This document shows, piece after piece, positions 60,345 to 64,000 of a DNA stretch of 64,000 bases. Numbering within the stretch: the first letter of the stretch is position 1; every line of letters begins with the position of its first letter. Under the pieces are notes generated by a model, which was given only the letters and a program-made list of their open reading frames with translations, made no database searches and was not told the origin of the DNA. The stretch is taken from positions 50,303,341 through 50,367,340 of the forward strand of contig NC_091756.1 of assembly GCF_043380555.1 (NCBI RefSeq). The letters are read 5' to 3'. The DNA comes from Nothobranchius furzeri (Eukaryota > Chordata > Actinopteri > Cyprinodontiformes > Nothobranchiidae). The translations under genes were made by a program, and so were the position numbers.

Positions 60345-61440
60345 GTGAAAAAAAGTAGTCAGAAACAGAATGAGGAGGCCACTCCATATTGGTGAAGGTG
60401 AACGTGCAGTTGAGGGTCAGGCATCACACGCTACTTTCAATAGTAGTTTTGCTATGCGTTATTTATTTTTACTTGAATAATATTGTGAATTATTGCTACT
60501 CTTACTTCAGTAAAATCTCTGGAAGCTCTACCCACTCTTGAGTAAATTCACTGAATGATGAGCAAACATATTTTAAACAAAAAATACACCGGATACAGAC
60601 ACACACCTACGGCTTATTAAGGGACTCCACCTGTTTTTACACAAGCTTTTTTGATGTAGTATTCTGTCTGTTCTGCTTGTTGCGTTTTGAGATCAAGTGA
60701 TTATACAGTAAACACCATAAACTGTCACGGAAATACTATTAACCTTGTTTCACGACATATTTATCATTATAAATTCTAAGTATTGGTATTTAATTGCAAA
60801 AAACTAGTTAGTCTTTTTTATGCTTACAATTTAATATGTAATTTTGTTATTTATTTGTATCAATATATTTTTCAATTTAGTGTCAAAAATAGAAGGTTGC
60901 CCATAACCTTATGTTTATTTTATGTCTGATGATGTAATTCTAAAAATATTAAATAAGATGTTACTCAGCACCCAAGTAGCCTTTTTAACAAATACCTTTT
61001 TACTCTTGCTAAAGTAATTTTTGGCTTCTTTTTTACTTTCATTTGAGTAAAAATGAAAAAAAAAAGTAGTGTTACTCTCTAGTACAATTTTTGGGTCCTC
61101 TGTCCACCTCTTTTCTCGAGTGAAAGGGGATCACTGAAAAAGCTTACCTTGGCAGAGACGACCATGTTATTTCAGTCTTGCGTTTAAAATGTTAGCAGAT
61201 CTTACCCAGCCATGTGTGAAATGTTCATATGCATCCAGTGATTTGTAAGTTTTAAACTGTTGATGTGTTTACACACCGATCCCAAACACTAGTTTGTAAG
61301 AACCAATGCGGTAGTTTGAGGCAGTAATGAAATGACTGAGCTCCATTTGTTTCCTTTGAGGTCGTAGGGATCTACATTGACGATTTATAGACAATTTCTG
61401 AAAATACAGATCCTTAGTTTCCTTCACAAGGTTATTCCTG
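59666..61440. other. AT-rich sequence around THAP exon 2, otherwise unrecognised
   Basis: Apart from THAP exon 2 (60204-60344) I see no repeat family or gene. Phrases such as ttactcaagtgatatatttgggcactctacccaccc recur in varied form near 60440-60540 and 61000-61110, suggesting an old dispersed repeat. Confidence 0.35.
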
Positions 61441-61443
61441 TAA

Positions 61444-62701
61444 AGCCGGGCATACACTGTGAGACTTTTTCACTTTTTTGAGCCGATTTTCCACTCGTGC
61501 GAGAATCCACAAGATTGGGGCGAGTTTTGCGCTGAGCGTCGTGTAGTGTACAGGGGGTTACGAGAGGCGATTAACACCACGTGACCAGCTACCAATCAGC
61601 AATCGTGAGCTCGCACGGACTTCTGGCGTGTTTGATATTTTGCTCGTCCCTCGTGGGAGTATCGCACTGTTGACAGGGTATCCGCGGGTCCTTAAAAAGT
61701 CTTAAAAAGTCTTAAATTTGCTTTTCCAAATTTAAGGCCTTGAAAATCCTTAAAAATGACAAATAATCCTTAAATCTAGTTTCCAAAGGTCTTAAATTAC
61801 CAAAGACCCAATAAGCAAGATTATTTTATTTCTATAAAAATTTTCATGAATTTCTAGTTAGTGTTCAGCATTTTTTGTGTGTGATGTTGCCGTAAGCGGA
61901 ACCGTACACATTCAGCTGGTTGTGAAAGGGGGCTATTTTTAGATGAGCACATTAGCTGGTTAAGCTAGTGGGAGTTTGCGCCATGGGGAAGTGCAAGTTT
62001 AATGGTAACTGGATGGCTAATCCCACGTTCACGACGTGGTTAGCACCGGCCCCAGGCAATAGCTGGAAATTATAGCTTGAATTTAATTTAAAAAATAGCT
62101 TAAATTTGGTCAAAGTGGCCTTAAAAAGGTCTTAAAAAGTCTTAAATTTGGCTCCCTTAAACCTGCAGATACCCTGTGTTGAAGCGGCGCTGCGAGCAGC
62201 TGCGACCCAAAAAGTATCAGAACCGCTCACGGCGCATGCGCAATCATGCATCAACACCGCTCGCCCGCTATTTCCCTAATAACACACGTTGTTCGTTTTT
62301 ATTTCTACACGTTTTTTTACTCACAAAGATTGTCAAGAAAGCATGTTTGTCGTGGTCATGTCTGATTAAACTGATCACAAAACAGATTTACTTTCTTTAT
62401 TTCATTTTCCTCATCCAACCCCCATAAATCCCTGTGTGTCCTCCTGCAGCACTCCCGAAGGACAACAGGCAAAACAAGACAAAAAGTCTGATGTGTTGTG
62501 TAAAAACTGCTATTTTTAGCAAATTTTTTAGGTCTGACGTGTTGCTACCAGACGTACAGTGTGAGCAGTCAGATCGCATCCGAGAACTGGGTCGTACAGT
62601 GTGAGCACATGACTCGTGAGATCTGCCCTGCAAGGAAGTCGTACAGTTTGAGCTGAAGCTGAGTGCTACGAGTGAAAAAGTCGCACAGTGTCCGCCCAGC
62701 T
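61444..62701. mobile_element. PIF-Harbinger-like element, 1,258 bp, carrying a nested element
   Basis: Ends AGCCGGGCATACACTGTGAG and, on the other strand, AGCTGGGCGGACACTGTGCG. Flanked by TAA at 61441-61443 and 62702-62704. Another element sits at 61674-62176. No transposase frame. Confidence 0.8.
61674..62176. mobile_element. 503-bp non-autonomous DNA element with 6-bp target duplication
   Basis: Ends CAGGGTATCCGCGGGTCCTT and, on the other strand, CAGGGTATCTGCAGGTTTAA. Flanked by TGTTGA at 61668-61673 and 62177-62182. The interior is full of CTTAAAAAG-type words. A 6-bp duplication is not the 8 bp of hAT, so the superfamily is open (Dada is one candidate). Confidence 0.8.
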
Positions 62702-62989
62702 TAAGGGATGCGTTTGACCTTGTTCTATATTTTCATCCTTTTGACTCTTGTGTGCTGCTTTAACTTTGGCTGCAGCTTCCCCTAGCAACCCGAGTACACT
62801 AAAAATGGCGCCAGGGGATTGTGGTTGACAGGCAGGTCACGTGTCTGACAAAGACTGATTGGGACTCGGCCCCTGTTTCTTGGTTGGCCAAGGAACAACC
62901 TCTCTGCTTGAGCTACGGTGCCCGCGACCCAACCCTGGATAATCAGACAACAATCGGGAGCCTAGTCTCCTCACTTTCTGGTTGGCTCA

Positions 62990-64000
62990 TGGATCCCCGG
63001 AAGAACGATAAAATGAATGCAAGTTAATGGGGCTAAAAGAGCTATTTAATGAAAACTAATGATGGGTGTTTCGACCACACCTGTCACGTACTTTGAGATT
63101 TTTCAGCTTGTAAAAGTTTGTAATTAGCCTTGTCTTCTTCTGCCTATCCGGGTCGCGAGGGCAGCATCACAACTAGGGAGTTCCAGACCATCCTCTCCCC
63201 GGCCACCTCCACCAGCTCCTCCAGTAGGACCCCAAGGTGTTCCTGGACCAGATCGGAGATGTAATTTCTCCAATATGTCCTGGGTCGACCAGAGGGCCTC
63301 CTGCCGGCAGGACCTGCTTGAAATGGCTCCCTGGCGAGGCGTCCAGGAGGTATCCTAACAAGATGCCCAAACCACTTCAACTGACTCCTCTCGATATGGA
63401 GGAGCAGCGGCTCTACTCCGAGTCACTCCCGAGTGTCCGAGCTCCTCACCCTATCCCTAAGGCTGAGCCCAGCCACCCCGCGGAGAAAACTCATTTTGGC
63501 CACTTGTATCCGTCATCTTGTTCTTTTGGTCATTACCCAAAGCTCATGACTATAGGTGAGGACTGGGCTGTAGATAGACTGGTAAATCAAGAGCTGTAAT
63601 TAGCATGACTACAAATCGGACATCGGCACGTTGCATATATAACATCACCACAGAATCTCTTCTCCCCTAGAGTAGCTGCTACTTACCACATGGCCAGATT
63701 TATGGTGGTTCTTTCCTCCTGTGGGAGGTTTGCTGAACTTACAGCTATTTTCCCTCTGTTTCCTCCATGTCTGGTTCGATGACGTCACTTTCGTGAAGCG
63801 CATTTGTAGTCTTGGACTTATTTTCACACAAAACCTAAAATAATATTTCCCCCGTTCTAAAATAAGAAAATTTTCTGTATCAAAATGTGTCTTCGAAATT
63901 CGCGGACATCATTTGGGAAATCCATGGCATGTAACAAGCGGAATTAGAAAATAGCGTTTTTAGCCCCATTGACTTCCATTCATTTTTTTCGCTCTGTTTT
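62990..64000. repeat. repeat with inverted ends, split by a Rex3 insertion, running to the window edge
   Basis: The sequence near 62995-63050 (aatgcaagttaatggggcta) is found inverted near 63960-63990. Related sequence occurs at 54870-55140, including taattagcatgactacaaat. The Rex3 piece at 63129-63595 interrupts it. The far end is at or beyond the window edge. Confidence 0.55.
63129..63595 (-). mobile_element. Rex3 (RTE-clade) LINE 3' fragment with 9-bp target duplication
   Basis: The - strand encodes MKWFGHLVRIPPGRLARE, RRPSGRPRTYWRNYISDL and the LPSRPG end, with a GAAGAAGAC tail at the 3' end. GTAATTAGC flanks it at 63120-63128 and 63596-63604. 5' truncated. Confidence 0.85.

Overview
This is a window of a ray-finned fish (teleost) nuclear genome. 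Genes are split by GT-AG introns. The introns are packed with fish-type mobile elements: Rex3/RTE and L2/CR1-like LINEs, tRNA-derived SINEs, Tc1, pogo/Tigger, hAT and PIF-Harbinger elements, and (CA)n microsatellites. The exact species cannot be told from the sequence.

Two host genes are solid. The left 36 kb is srcap on the + strand, the INO80-family ATPase of the complex that deposits H2A.Z. Its 5' end lies left of the window. I could join 32 coding exons with consistent phases, giving 4,002 residues up to the stop at 35290. They encode, in order: a long unrecognised N-terminal region, an HSA domain, acidic linkers, a split SNF2 ATPase (lobe 1, long proline-rich insertion, lobe 2), and a 1.4-kb-residue disordered tail with two AT-hooks. 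The 7-kb intron inside ATPase lobe 1 and several others are full of transposon remains.

Convergent with srcap is stx4 (syntaxin-4), on the - strand from 51132 to 37679. It has ten coding exons and 296 residues, with an MRDRT N-peptide, Habc region, Qa-SNARE motif and C-terminal membrane anchor. The two 3' ends lie within a few hundred bases of each other. SRCAP and STX4 also lie close together on human 16p11.2, so this looks like conserved synteny. The genes serve unrelated processes (chromatin remodelling and plasma-membrane fusion).

From about 51.4 kb to the end no conventional host gene is evident. The region is layered repeats: SINEs, Rex3 fragments, possible LTR remnants (55.3-57.4 kb), and a two-exon THAP-domain gene fragment (58030-60344). 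The THAP intron carries a 1.3-kb element with about 230-bp inverted termini and a near-perfect 9-bp target duplication (Mutator-like). Then come a 1.26-kb Harbinger-like element with a 503-bp element nested in it, and a repeat split by a Rex3 insertion.

The most notable oddities are: a perfect 40-bp inverted repeat (34-bp loop) in an srcap intron flanked by a 12-bp direct repeat; a non-canonical GC-AG intron required by frame in srcap and another likely in the THAP gene; the very long N-terminal exon of srcap; and several clearly readable nested transposon insertions with target-site duplications.
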